From the NCBI RefSeq assembly GCF_018408855.1, contig NZ_AP024323.1, positions 620,001 through 684,000 on the forward strand: a stretch of 64,000 nucleotides of DNA. The letters are read 5' to 3'. Under the pieces are notes generated by a model that was not told the origin of the DNA, searched no databases, and saw only the letters and a program-made list of their open reading frames with translations. Below, in pieces: positions 6,771 to 15,171 of this stretch. The translations under genes were made by a program, and so were the position numbers. Position 1 is the stretch's first letter, and every line of letters starts with the position of its first letter. Origin of the DNA: Caballeronia sp. NK8. Lineage in GTDB: Bacteria; Pseudomonadota; Gammaproteobacteria; Burkholderiales; Burkholderiaceae.

Positions 6771-8234
6771 ATGAACGCAGCGTCCGTCGGCGCAGCTTTG
6801 CGCGAGGTCGGTGACCTACCGTCGCCGCGCGGTCTGCCTTTGCTCGGCAATCTGCATCAGTTGCCGCCCGCCACGCACCATCTGACGCTCGAACGCTGGG
6901 CCGCCGAGCTCGGCACGCCCTACGTTTTCCGCTTCGCGACGACGCCCGTCACGGTCTGGAGCGACGTCGAGCTGTCGCACGCGGTGATGCGCGAGCGGCC
7001 GTATCGCTATCGCCGCTATGCGCCCATCGAAAACATCCTGAAGGAATTCGGTTGCAATGGACTCTTCTCGATCGAAGGGGCCGCGTGGGAGCCGCAGCGC
7101 CGTCTCGTGATGCAGGCGCTTTCGATTCCTCATATCAAGGCGTTCTATCCGACGCTCGCCGCGATCACCGAACGTCTGCGCATGCGCTGGGAACGCGCGG
7201 CGCGCAACGGGCGCGTCGTCGACATGACCGATGATCTGAAGCGCTTCACCGTCGACGTGACGAGCGCGCTCGCCTTCGGCGAAGATCCGAACACGCTGGA
7301 AAACGAGCGCGTGCTGATCCAGGAGCAACTGGCCATGCTTCTGCCGATGCTGATGACGCGCGTGAACGCGCCGTTCGCGTACTGGCATTACGTGAAGTTT
7401 CCGCGCGACCGCAAGTTCGACGAGGCGATGAACGATGTGCATCGTCACATCCGCGAGTTGATGTCGCGCGCGCGGGCACGCATGCGTGAGGAAGCCGCGA
7501 TCGAAGCCTGCGAAACGCCGCCGCGCAACCTGCTCGAAGCGATGCTCGCCCTGCGCGATGCCCCCGGCTCCGGCATCACCGACGACGAAGTCGCCGCCAA
7601 CGTACTGACGATGCTCGTCGCGGGCGAGGAGACGACGGCGACGAGCATCGCATGGGCGCTGCTCTTTCTCGGCACCGACGACGCATTGCAGACGCGCGTC
7701 GCAGCCGATGCGCGGCGCGTGCTCGGCGCTTCGGCCGTGTGCCCGAACTACGCCGCAATGCGCGAACTGGACCTGTGCGAAGCGGTCTGCACCGAAGCGA
7801 GCCGTCTGCATCCTGTCGCGCCGTATCTGTCGTTCGAGCCGCTCGAGGAAGTACGGCTTCAGAACGTGCGTTTGCCCGCCGGCACGAAGATGTTCATGCT
7901 GAACCGGCCCGCGATGATGGACCCGGACAATTATGCCGATCCGCAACGCTACGATCCGGATCGATGGCTGCACGAGCATCGGCAAGCGCAGGCTGCGCCG
8001 CCCGAAGGCACGGCGCAGCGTGGCGCGCACGAGCCGCGCGCCTATCTGCAATTCGGCGCGGGTCCGCGCGTGTGTCCGGGGCGGCATCTGGCGGCGGTCG
8101 AAATGCGGCTCGTCGTGTCGATGCTCACGGCCAACTTCACCGCGCAACTCGCGACGAACCCCGCCGATATCCACGAAATCTGCACGTTCACCGCCGTGCC
8201 GAGCGAAATGCCGATGCGCCTGGCCTTGCGATAG
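6771..8234 (+). CDS. Cytochrome P450
   Basis: 487 residues. Key P450 features are all present: I-helix oxygen-activation motif AGEETT (residues 284-289), K-helix ExxR (E342-R345, EASRLHP), and the heme loop FGAGPRVCPGRHLA with the thiolate ligand at C435. The N-terminus has PRGLPLLGNLHQL, as in class II P450s, but no membrane anchor, so it is soluble. No ferredoxin or reductase gene is adjacent, so electrons must come from partners elsewhere. The substrate is unknown; the neighbouring toxin-antitoxin and regulator genes give no metabolic clue. Confidence 0.92.
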   Translation: MNAASVGAALREVGDLPSPRGLPLLGNLHQLPPATHHLTLERWAAELGTPYVFRFATTPVTVWSDVELSHAVMRERPYRYRRYAPIENILKEFGCNGLFSIEGAAWEPQRRLVMQALSIPHIKAFYPTLAAITERLRMRWERAARNGRVVDMTDDLKRFTVDVTSALAFGEDPNTLENERVLIQEQLAMLLPMLMTRVNAPFAYWHYVKFPRDRKFDEAMNDVHRHIRELMSRARARMREEAAIEACETPPRNLLEAMLALRDAPGSGITDDEVAANVLTMLVAGEETTATSIAWALLFLGTDDALQTRVAADARRVLGASAVCPNYAAMRELDLCEAVCTEASRLHPVAPYLSFEPLEEVRLQNVRLPAGTKMFMLNRPAMMDPDNYADPQRYDPDRWLHEHRQAQAAPPEGTAQRGAHEPRAYLQFGAGPRVCPGRHLAAVEMRLVVSMLTANFTAQLATNPADIHEICTFTAVPSEMPMRLALR

Positions 8235-8240
8235 CCGCGT

Positions 8241-8849
8241 TCAGGCCGCCGGCACGTCGCCGCCCGTCGCCATCCACAGCACTTCGGCGTCTTCCACGCT
8301 CGTCGAGATGGCCGCGTGACCGGTGCGGCTGTCGAAGTAGATGCTGTCGCCAGCGTTCAGATGCGTCGGCGCGTAGAGTTCCGAATAAAGGCACACACTG
8401 CCGCTGATCACGTAGAGAAATTCTTCGCCTTCGTGGCGGCCCCAGTCATCGAACGCGTCGAGCGTGTGTGCGGAGATGCGGATGCGAAACGGCAGCATCG
8501 CCTTGTGCGCGAGTTCAGTGGCGAGCAGTTCCATCTGATAGCCGCGATAGGCGTGCCGCTGACCCTCGTCGCGGCGCGTGAGCGCGCGCCGTCCGCTCGC
8601 GCTGGGCGCGGGCGCGGTGCCGAACAGCTCGGCCAGATCGATCTGCAAGCCGCGGACGATTTTCTGCAGCACGTCGAAGGTCGGCGACATCAACCCGTTC
8701 TCGATCTTCGACAACGCCGAGCGCGACACGCCGCACATGCGGCTCGCGGTTTCGAGCGTCAGATCGTGCGCGAGGCGCGCGCGTTTCACCCGGCGGCCGA
8801 GATCGGCGGCGGACTGATCGGGCGGCTGTTTCGTGCTGAGACTGGACAT
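8241..8849 (-). CDS. XRE family regulator with C-terminal cupin domain
   Basis: 202 residues from ATG 8849 (MSSLSTKQPP). The HTH (about 17-75) reads LGRRVKRARLAHDLTLETASRMCGVSRSALSKIENGLMSPTFDVLQKI. The C-terminal half is a small cupin (about 110-195) with HEGEEFLYVISGSVCLYSEL and LNAGDSIYFDSRTGHAA, where HxGEE and the late His are metal-ligand positions. PuuR- and SutR-like regulators share this layout and often control amine or amino-acid catabolism. It is divergent from the AmaB-type dehydrogenase at 9096, and a 20-bp palindrome lies in the shared region. The upstream in-frame start at 8930 lacks homology-like sequence. It ends 7 bases from the convergent P450 gene. Confidence 0.88.
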   Translation of the reverse strand: MSSLSTKQPPDQSAADLGRRVKRARLAHDLTLETASRMCGVSRSALSKIENGLMSPTFDVLQKIVRGLQIDLAELFGTAPAPSASGRRALTRRDEGQRHAYRGYQMELLATELAHKAMLPFRIRISAHTLDAFDDWGRHEGEEFLYVISGSVCLYSELYAPTHLNAGDSIYFDSRTGHAAISTSVEDAEVLWMATGGDVPAA

Positions 8850-9038
8850 AGGAAAGTGTCGGAGGAAGCTTTTTTGTTTCCGATCATAACATCGCGCGAA
8901 CCGAGGACCGGCATCGCAAAACAGGCTCAAAACAAGGCGAATCTACCGCCGGAAAAGGACGAACGCATTGGTGACAACCCCGATATCGTCCACTGTTGTG
9001 GCCGGCGACGGCTGCGCGTATAGTCTCCAGACTTACGA

Positions 9039-9058
9039 AAGTTTCTTATAAGAAACTT
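9039..9058. promoter_or_regulatory. 20-bp perfect palindrome AAGTTTCTTATAAGAAACTT
   Basis: A fully self-complementary 20-mer sits 37 bp before the aldehyde dehydrogenase start, in the region shared with the XRE-cupin regulator. It is AT-rich within a GC-rich background and contains a TATAAG core that could double as a -10 element. It is the best operator candidate for the XRE-cupin protein. Confidence 0.65.
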
Positions 9059-9095
9059 CGATCCGTAGAACGAACCCGTTTCGAAGGACATCACC

Positions 9096-10595
9096 GTGAA
9101 CGCACAATCGATTCTTACCGACCTCGGCATCGCGAGCCTCGTGTCCGACGGCGACATGGCCGTCACATCCCCGATCACCGGCGAAGTCATCGGCCGGGTA
9201 AAGCAAAACACCACCGAAGATGTCGACGCCGCGCTCGGCGCCGCGCGCACCGCGATTGCCGAGTGGCGCAACGTGCCCGCGCCGCGCCGTGGCGAGCTCG
9301 TGCGCCTGCTCGGCAATCGGCTGCGCGAGAAGAAGGAGGCGCTCGGCCGCCTGGTGTCGCTCGAAGCGGGCAAGATTCTTCAGGAAGGCCTCGGCGAAGT
9401 GCAGGAAATGATCGATATCTGCGATTTCGCCGTCGGCCTCTCGCGTCAGTTGTATGGTCTGACGATCGCGTCCGAACGCCCGGGCCATCGCATGGCGGAA
9501 ACGTGGCATCCGTACGGCGTATGCACGATCATCTCGGCGTTCAATTTCCCGGTCGCGGTATGGTCGTGGAACGCGGCGCTCGCGCTCGTCTGCGGCAATG
9601 CGGTCGTGTGGAAGCCTTCCGAGAAAACGCCGCTCACCGCGCTCGCGGTCGATCGCATTTTGCGCGACGTCATCGATGAATTCGGTTCCGCGCCTGCGGG
9701 CCTCGCGTCGGTGATCATCGGCGGGCGCGATGTCGGCGCGGCGCTCGTCGCGGACAAGCGCTCCGATATCGTCAGCGCGACGGGCAGCACGGAAATGGGC
9801 CGCAAGGTCGGCGTCGCGGTCGCGCAGCGGTTCGGCCGCTCGATTCTCGAACTCGGCGGCAACAACGCGGGCATCGTCTCGCAGACGGCCAATCGCGATC
9901 TCGCGCTGCGCGGCATTCTGTTCTCGGCGGTCGGCACGGCGGGGCAGCGCTGCACGTCGCTGCGGCGTCTGTTCGTGCACGAAAGCATCTACGACGAAAC
10001 CGTCGCGCGCCTGAAAGATCTTTACGCGAAAGTGCCCGTCGGCAATCCGCTGGAGCAGGGCGTGCTGATGGGCCCGCTCATCGACGTGCAGGCCTTTGCG
10101 CGCATGCAGGACGCGCTGGAGCAGGCGAAGGGCGAGGGCGGCAAGGTGTCCGGCGGCGAGCGCGTTGCCGTGAAGGGCCATGAAAACGGCTACTACGTGC
10201 GCCCGGCGCTGGTCGAAATGCCGTCGCAAACGGAAGTGGTGCTGAAGGAGACGTTCGCGCCGATCCTCTACGTGATGCGCTACGCCGATTTCGATGAAGC
10301 CATCGCCGCGAACAACGCCAGCGCGCACGGCCTGTCGTCGTGCGCGTTCACGACCGACCTGCGCGAAGCGGAGCGCTTTCTGTCCGCGTCGGGCAGCGAC
10401 TGCGGCATCGCCAACGTGAATATCGGGCCGAGCGGGGCGGAAATCGGCGGCGCGTTCGGCGGCGAGAAGGAAACGGGCGGCGGCCGCGAATCGGGCTCGG
10501 ATGCGTGGAAGGCCTATATGCGCCGCGCGACCAATACGATCAACTATTCGTCGGAATTGCCGCTGGCGCAGGGCATCGACTTCAATCTGAGCTGA
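9096..10595 (+). CDS. amaB: ALDH7-type aldehyde dehydrogenase, probable L-aminoadipate-semialdehyde/piperidine-6-carboxylate dehydrogenase
   Basis: 499 residues. The catalytic Cys is C286 in GTAGQRCTS and the general-base Glu is E252 in LELGGNN. The C-terminal FGGEKETGGGRESGSDAWKAYMRRATNTINYS resembles ALDH7/AmaB enzymes, which oxidise aminoadipate semialdehyde (in equilibrium with piperideine-6-carboxylate) to 2-aminoadipate with NAD(P)+. The next gene, 7 bases on, encodes a DAO-type FAD oxidase. The pair matches the known pipecolate route AmaA plus AmaB of lysine catabolism. Regulated probably by the divergent XRE-cupin protein through the palindrome at 9039. The substrate assignment rests on family and context; another semialdehyde is possible. 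Confidence 0.82.
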   Translation: MNAQSILTDLGIASLVSDGDMAVTSPITGEVIGRVKQNTTEDVDAALGAARTAIAEWRNVPAPRRGELVRLLGNRLREKKEALGRLVSLEAGKILQEGLGEVQEMIDICDFAVGLSRQLYGLTIASERPGHRMAETWHPYGVCTIISAFNFPVAVWSWNAALALVCGNAVVWKPSEKTPLTALAVDRILRDVIDEFGSAPAGLASVIIGGRDVGAALVADKRSDIVSATGSTEMGRKVGVAVAQRFGRSILELGGNNAGIVSQTANRDLALRGILFSAVGTAGQRCTSLRRLFVHESIYDETVARLKDLYAKVPVGNPLEQGVLMGPLIDVQAFARMQDALEQAKGEGGKVSGGERVAVKGHENGYYVRPALVEMPSQTEVVLKETFAPILYVMRYADFDEAIAANNASAHGLSSCAFTTDLREAERFLSASGSDCGIANVNIGPSGAEIGGAFGGEKETGGGRESGSDAWKAYMRRATNTINYSSELPLAQGIDFNLS

Positions 10596-10602
10596 GGGTG
10601 AC

Positions 10603-11775
10603 GTGACATCCAGCGTTGTCATCGTCGGTGGCGGGGTAATCGGCAGTTCGGTCGCGTATTTTCTGCGCGCGTCGGATCCGACAGTGCAGGTGACGGTGAT
10701 CGAGCGCGATCCGACTTATGCGCGTTCGTCGTCGGCGCTGTCGGCGGCGTCGATCCGGCAGCAGTTCTCCACGCCGCTTTCCGTGCGTATGTCGCTGTTC
10801 GGCATCGACTTTCTTCGTTCGATCGGCGAGCGGCTCGAAGTGAATGGCGAACGGCCGTCGATCGATCTGCATGAAGGCGGCTATCTGTTCCTCGCAACCG
10901 CGGCGGGCGCGGACACGCTGCGCGACAACCACGCGCTGCAACGCGAACTCGGCGCGGACATCAGCCTGCTCGATCCCGCTCAACTGCGCGCGCGCTTTCC
11001 GTGGCTCAACACGGAAGACCTCGCGGCGGGCGCGTTCGGCGAAAGCGGCGAAGGCTGGTTCGATGGCTACGGTCTCGTGCAGGCGTTGCGCCGCAAGGCG
11101 CAGTCGCTCGGAGCGCGCTATGTGCCGACGGAAGTGGTCGGCATCGATTGCGATGCGCATCGCGCGACGGCCGTGCGCGCGGCCAACGGCGAAACCTATT
11201 CGTGCGATGTCGTCGTGAACGCGGCGGGCGCATGGTCGCGCAGCGTCGCGGCGATGCTCGGCATCGACATCCCGGTGTATGCGCGGCGGCGCAGCATCTT
11301 CAACGTGTCGTCGCCGGCGAAGCTCGAGCGCGCGCCGTTGCTGATCGATCCGAGCGGCGTCTATTTCCGGCCCGAGGGGCGCACGTATCTGTGCGGCACG
11401 TCGCCATCGGCGGATCACGATCCCGACGACCTGCCGCTCGACGAAGTCGACCATGCGCTCTTCGACGACGTGATCTGGCCGACGCTCGCGCATCGCGTGC
11501 CGGCGTTCGAGGCGCTGCGGGTCGAGCGCTGCTGGTCAGGTTATTACGAGTACAACGTGCTCGACCAGAACGCGATCATCGGCTGTCATCCCGACATCGA
11601 CAATTGCATTTTCGCGAATGGATTCAGCGGTCACGGCCTGCAACAGGGTCCGGCGACGGGGCGCGGCGTGAGCGAATTGATTTTGCGTGGACGTTACGAA
11701 ACGCTGGATTTATCGCCGCTGGACTGGACGCGCGTATTGGAAGGGCGGCCGATCATCGAAAAGAATGTCGTATAA
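10603..11775 (+). CDS. FAD-dependent amine/amino-acid oxidase (DAO family), possible L-pipecolate oxidase
   Basis: 390 residues from a GTG start 7 bases after the preceding stop, with GAGGG as ribosome-binding site. The N-terminal VVIVGGGVIGSSVAYFL is the FAD Rossmann motif, followed by the DAO-family ALSAASIRQQFSTPLSVRMS segment. The C-terminus has the flavin-contact stretch HPDIDNCIFANGFSGHGLQQGPATGRGVSELIL. The family oxidises secondary or primary amino acids (sarcosine, pipecolate, D-amino acids). Pairing with an AmaB-type dehydrogenase makes oxidation of pipecolate or a related cyclic amine the leading idea. It is shorter than P. putida AmaA (about 430 aa), so true orthology is uncertain. 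Confidence 0.75.
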   Translation: MTSSVVIVGGGVIGSSVAYFLRASDPTVQVTVIERDPTYARSSSALSAASIRQQFSTPLSVRMSLFGIDFLRSIGERLEVNGERPSIDLHEGGYLFLATAAGADTLRDNHALQRELGADISLLDPAQLRARFPWLNTEDLAAGAFGESGEGWFDGYGLVQALRRKAQSLGARYVPTEVVGIDCDAHRATAVRAANGETYSCDVVVNAAGAWSRSVAAMLGIDIPVYARRRSIFNVSSPAKLERAPLLIDPSGVYFRPEGRTYLCGTSPSADHDPDDLPLDEVDHALFDDVIWPTLAHRVPAFEALRVERCWSGYYEYNVLDQNAIIGCHPDIDNCIFANGFSGHGLQQGPATGRGVSELILRGRYETLDLSPLDWTRVLEGRPIIEKNVV

Positions 11776-11822
11776 CTGTTAGAAGACCCGCACAAAGCAA
11801 ATCCATAATCGATCATTTAAGT

Positions 11823-11852
11823 CAGCCCGGTTCCGTACCGGGCATTTTTTTG
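11823..11852 (+). terminator. Intrinsic terminator after the AmaB-FAD oxidase operon
   Basis: The stem GCCCGG / CCGGGC with loop TTCCGTA is followed by ATTTTTTT, 50 bases after the oxidase stop. This is a standard rho-independent terminator on the plus strand. Confidence 0.85.
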
Positions 11853-12034
11853 GCTACTAAACAGATGAGCGGATTGATACCGGTCCGGTTTGCGTTTCGA
11901 ACGGGCATTCTTATCATCATCGTCATGCAATCGGGCCGCGTCCATCAATGTAATCCACTAGGGCCAGCCGCCCTTAAGAGGCGCATTCTGGAACCATCAG
12001 ACGCTTTTCGCGCTTCAACCGATAGGAGACGAAC

Positions 12035-12226
12035 ATGGAAGCCAGTACGAGCGCGCACTTCTACGCCTGGATCGACGACGGTGAAATCCCGCCGGACACG
12101 AGCGTGCATGTATCGCACCGTTCCAGCCAGGTATCCGCCGCGCCGGAATATGTCGCCGAGATTTGCGGGCGTTTTGGAAAAACCGAGGAGGAAAAAAACT
12201 CCTGTGTAATTCGCGGATATAACTGA
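12035..12226 (+). CDS. 63-aa protein of unknown function
   Basis: 63 residues, MEASTSAHFYAWIDDGEIPPDTSVHVSHRSSQV in segments: a polar, acidic N-half and a basic, Lys/Glu-rich C-end (GKTEEEKNSCVIRGYN). It has no signal peptide, membrane segment or recognised domain. A clear GGAG site lies 8 bases before the ATG, and the gene sits alone between two terminators, which supports it being real. It is followed by a 70-bp gap and a 43-base hairpin. I do not recognise a family; a small lineage-specific protein is likely. Confidence 0.55.
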   Translation: MEASTSAHFYAWIDDGEIPPDTSVHVSHRSSQVSAAPEYVAEICGRFGKTEEEKNSCVIRGYN

Positions 12227-12294
12227 CGCACTAACGTAGTGTTGCGCGCGTGACACGGTTTGTCGCGGCGCACTTAAAACGCGTACCAGGATAC

Positions 12295-12337
12295 GCATTA
12301 CGCGATTCATGACGAGACTTCATGAAACGCGTAATGC
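12295..12337 (+). repeat. 43-base near-perfect hairpin, possible small-RNA element
   Basis: The outer arms GCATTACGCG (12295-12304) and CGCGTAATGC (12328-12337) pair over 10 bp. After one A-A mismatch the inner arms TTCATGA (12306-12312) and TCATGAA (12320-12326) pair over 7 bp with a 7-base loop. No T tract follows, so it is not itself a terminator. The size and perfection exceed chance expectation in a short gap and suggest an RNA structure or protein site. Confidence 0.6.
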
Positions 12338-12417
12338 CGGTTGATTTGGATCGGCATTGTAAATGTTGTGTGCGTTATCAAACGGAAATGCGTTGTTAAT
12401 CGGCATTCCGCAAAACA

Positions 12418-12440
12418 AGCCCGCCCTGCGCGGGTTTTTT
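12418..12440 (+). terminator. Intrinsic terminator AAGCCCGC...GCGGGTTTTTT
   Basis: The stem CCCGC / GCGGG with a 5-base loop is followed by six T. It lies 190 bases after the 63-aa gene and about 95 bases before the thioesterase start, so it closes whatever transcript starts upstream. Confidence 0.75.
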
Positions 12441-12535
12441 CATGCGTGGCGCGCTTCGCAGTCTTTGCTCGTCTCGGCGGCGCGCGCCCGCCGATGGCAC
12501 AATCGCTCGCTGACGCAGGCAAATCAGGAGCAAAG

Positions 12536-12922
12536 GTGGCGAATCTGGATCTGGACAATCCGTTTCTCGAAGCGCTCGGCGCGACCTTCACGGAATGGCG
12601 CGCGGGCTATGCCGAATTCCTGATGCCGATCCACGCGGGGCACCTCAACCGCCAGCGCATCCTGCAAGGCGGCGCGATCGCCACGCTGCTGGACGCGGCC
12701 TGCGGCTACGCGGGCCTTTTCACGACGGGCGCGACGCCCGTGCACGGCTTCACGCTCTCGCTCACCGTGAACTATCTCGATCGCGGCATCGGCGACAAGG
12801 TCGTCGCGAAAGGTTTTCTGGAGCGGCAGGGACGCTCCGTATACTTCGCGCGCGGCGAGGCGTGGGTCGACGATCGCGTGATGATCGCGAGCGCGCAGGG
12901 CACCTTCAAGTACGCGCGCTGA
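12536..12922 (+). CDS. PaaI-like hotdog thioesterase
   Basis: 128 residues from GTG 12536, which has AGGAG 8 bases upstream; an in-frame ATG at 12494 would add 14 residues but lacks a comparable site. The hotdog core reads GHLNRQRILQGGAIATLLDAACGYAG, then VHGFTLSLTVNYLDRGIGDKVVAKGFLERQGRSVYFARGEAWVDDRVMIASAQGTFKY. The usual HGG of PaaI is QGG here, so the helix-start His is replaced. Likely hydrolyses an acyl- or aryl-CoA thioester. It is followed by a LysR gene on the same strand 17 bases later, suggesting co-transcription with CoA-ester metabolism downstream. Confidence 0.8.
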   Translation: MANLDLDNPFLEALGATFTEWRAGYAEFLMPIHAGHLNRQRILQGGAIATLLDAACGYAGLFTTGATPVHGFTLSLTVNYLDRGIGDKVVAKGFLERQGRSVYFARGEAWVDDRVMIASAQGTFKYAR

Positions 12923-12939
12923 GCGCGGCACGCCCGACG

Positions 12940-13857
12940 ATGGCTACGCGAAATCTCCTCAGACGGCTCGATCTCACGACGCTGCAGCTCTTTCTCGCCG
13001 TGTTCGAGGAAGGCACGCTGACGCGCGCGGCGGAACGCGAAGCGATCGCAGTATCGGCGGCCAGCAAGCGGCTCCTCGAACTGGAGCAGGCGGTGGGCGC
13101 GGTGCTGTTCGAGCGCAAGGCGCGCGGCATGGCTTTGACGCCGGCCGGCGAAACGCTGCTGCATCACGCGCGGCGCGTGTTGCGCGACGTCGAGAACATC
13201 GGCATCGAACTGGCGGAGCATGCGAGCGGCGTGCGCGGCTATGTGCGAATGATGGCGAACCTGTCGGCGATCGTCGAATTCCTGCCGGAAGACCTGCGCG
13301 CGTTTCTCTCCGTGCACGATCTGATCAAGATCGATCTGGAGGAGCGGCCGAGCGGCGGCATCGTGGAGGGCGTGGCCGACAGTCTCGTCGATCTCGGCAT
13401 CTGCTCCGGCGATGCCGATACGCGCGGTCTCGAAACTGCGCACTATCGGCACGACCGGCTTTGCATCGTGACGCCGGGCGATCATCCGCTCGCGCATCGC
13501 GACAGTGTGGCGTTCGCGGACACGCTCGAATTCGATCATATCGGTCTGCATTCGGCGAGCTCGATCAACATGCGTACGCATCTCGCGGCGCGGCAGGCGG
13601 GGCGGGCGCTGCGGCTGCGCATCCATGTGCCGGGATTCGATGCCGTTTGCCGGATGGTGCAGGCGGGGATGGGGGTCGGAGTGCTGCCGCAGCAGGTGTT
13701 CGAGGCGATGGGGCGTCAGTTGGGCCTTGCCGCCGTGCCGCTCGATGAGGAATGGGCCGCGCGCAGTCTCGTGATCGTGGTGCGCGATTCGGGCGCGCTT
13801 TCGCCCGTGAGCCGGCTGTTGTTCGATCATCTGCGGACCATCGAAGCGCGCACCTAG
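12940..13857 (+). CDS. LysR family transcriptional regulator
   Basis: 305 residues starting MATRNLLRRLDLTTLQLFLAVFEEGTLTRAAE; the HTH continues AVSAASKRLLELEQAVGAVLFERKARGMALTPAGETLL, the canonical LysR motif. The periplasmic-binding-protein-like effector domain follows (about 90-300) with DLGICSGDADTRGLE and GMGVGVLPQQVFEAMG. It lies upstream of the CoA-transferase/lyase/MFS group on the same strand, with a 120-bp gap containing an inverted repeat at 13877-13895. It is therefore the likely activator of those genes. Confidence 0.9.
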   Translation: MATRNLLRRLDLTTLQLFLAVFEEGTLTRAAEREAIAVSAASKRLLELEQAVGAVLFERKARGMALTPAGETLLHHARRVLRDVENIGIELAEHASGVRGYVRMMANLSAIVEFLPEDLRAFLSVHDLIKIDLEERPSGGIVEGVADSLVDLGICSGDADTRGLETAHYRHDRLCIVTPGDHPLAHRDSVAFADTLEFDHIGLHSASSINMRTHLAARQAGRALRLRIHVPGFDAVCRMVQAGMGVGVLPQQVFEAMGRQLGLAAVPLDEEWAARSLVIVVRDSGALSPVSRLLFDHLRTIEART

Positions 13858-13876
13858 CTTTCAGCAGTGCGACGAG

Positions 13877-13895
13877 CGTTCGCGTTTCACGAACG
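13877..13895. promoter_or_regulatory. Inverted repeat CGTTCG-N7-CGAACG, candidate LysR site
   Basis: Arms CGTTCG (13877-13882) and CGAACG (13890-13895) lie 83 bp before the CoA-transferase start. LysR proteins favour interrupted dyads in the -65 region of targets, so location and form fit. Support is limited to the dyad itself. Confidence 0.35.
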
Positions 13896-13977
13896 ATCCT
13901 TGCCGAAATGCGGTTGGACGCACCCCAGCGTTCGCCAATAAGCTTGTTTCCACGATATTCAGACGGAGACAAGCAAC

Positions 13978-15171
13978 ATGAGCGGACCCCTTCAGGGCAT
14001 TCGCGTGATCGAAATCGGCACCCTCATCGCCGCGCCTTTCGCCGCGCGCATGCTGGCCGAGTTCGGCGCGGAAGTCATCAAGATCGAAACGCCCAACGGC
14101 GGCGACCCGTTGCGCAAATGGCGCAAGCTCCACGAGGGCACCTCGCTCTGGTGGTATCTGCAATCGCGCAACAAGAAGTCGGTCTGCGTGAACCTCAAGT
14201 CCCCCGAAGGCGCGGATGTCATCAAGCGTCTCGCCGCAGACGCCGACATCGTCATCGAAAACATGCGCCCCGGCGCGCTCGAAAAGCTCGGCCTCGGCTG
14301 GGACGTGCTGCACGCGATCAATCCGAAGCTCACGATGGTCCGCATCTCCGGTTACGGTCAGACCGGCCCGTACCGCGATCGTCCGGGCTTCGGCGCGATC
14401 GGCGAGGCGATGGGCGGCATCCGCTACACGACCGGCGACGCCGAAGGACTGCCCGCGCGCGTCGGCGTGAGTCTCGGCGATTCGCTGGCGTCGCTGCATG
14501 GCGTGATCGGTGCGCTGATGTCGGTGTTGCGCGTGAAGACCGGACAGGGCGATGGCCAGGTGGTCGACGTGTCGCTCGTCGAAAGCGTCTTCAATCTGAT
14601 GGAAAGCCTCGTGCCCGAATACGACCTGCTCGGTCACGTGCGCGAGCGCAGCGGCGGGGCGCTGCCGGGCATCGCGCCATCGAACACGTATCGCACGGAA
14701 GACGGCGGTTTCGTCGTGATCGCGGGCAATAGCGACCCGATCTACAAACGCCTGATGAACCTGATCGGCCGCGCCGATCTCGCCGACGATCCCGCGCTCG
14801 CCCACAACGACGGCCGCGTGAAGCAGAGCGCGATGCTCGACGAAGCGATCACCGCATGGACTTCGCATCACGCGATGGACGACGTGCTCGCGATTCTCGA
14901 GCGCGAGGAAGTGCCTGCGGGGCGCATCTACTCGGTCGCGGACATCGTCGACGATGCGCACTATCAAGCGCGCGACATGCTGCTGCGGGCGGATTTGCCG
15001 GGCGGCGCGACGGTAAAGATGCCGGGCATCGTGCCGAAACTCTCCGATACGCCCGGCGAAGTGCGCTGGCAAGGTCCGGCGCTCGGCGAGCACACGCAAG
15101 CGGTGCTGGAATCCCTCGGCTTTAACGCCGATGACGTGCAACGGCTGCGCGCCGAAGGAGCCGTGCAATGA
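13978..15171 (+). CDS. CaiB/BaiF family CoA transferase (class III)
   Basis: 397 residues. The N-terminus GPLQGIRVIEIGTLIAAPFAARMLAEFGAEVIKIE is the defining family III CoA-transferase motif, followed by WWYLQSRNKKSVCVNLKSPEGADVIKRLAADADIVIENMRPG and GYGQTGPYRDRPGFGAIGEAMGG. It moves CoA between a donor thioester (often succinyl-CoA) and a carboxylic acid. It overlaps the HMG-CoA lyase-like gene by ATGA, and a transporter follows. This suggests uptake, CoA activation and C-C cleavage of a branched dicarboxylate, for example 3-hydroxy-3-methylglutarate, citramalate or a relative. Confidence 0.88.
   Translation: MSGPLQGIRVIEIGTLIAAPFAARMLAEFGAEVIKIETPNGGDPLRKWRKLHEGTSLWWYLQSRNKKSVCVNLKSPEGADVIKRLAADADIVIENMRPGALEKLGLGWDVLHAINPKLTMVRISGYGQTGPYRDRPGFGAIGEAMGGIRYTTGDAEGLPARVGVSLGDSLASLHGVIGALMSVLRVKTGQGDGQVVDVSLVESVFNLMESLVPEYDLLGHVRERSGGALPGIAPSNTYRTEDGGFVVIAGNSDPIYKRLMNLIGRADLADDPALAHNDGRVKQSAMLDEAITAWTSHHAMDDVLAILEREEVPAGRIYSVADIVDDAHYQARDMLLRADLPGGATVKMPGIVPKLSDTPGEVRWQGPALGEHTQAVLESLGFNADDVQRLRAEGAVQ

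Larger units (their letters stand above)
12227..12535. other. Non-coding stretch between 63-aa gene and thioesterase: hairpin plus terminator
   Basis: This 309-bp stretch contains no supported gene. It holds a long hairpin at 12295-12337 and an intrinsic terminator at 12418-12440, both read on the plus strand. It may be the 3' untranslated region of the 63-aa gene or a separate small RNA of roughly 100-200 bases. Confidence 0.5.
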
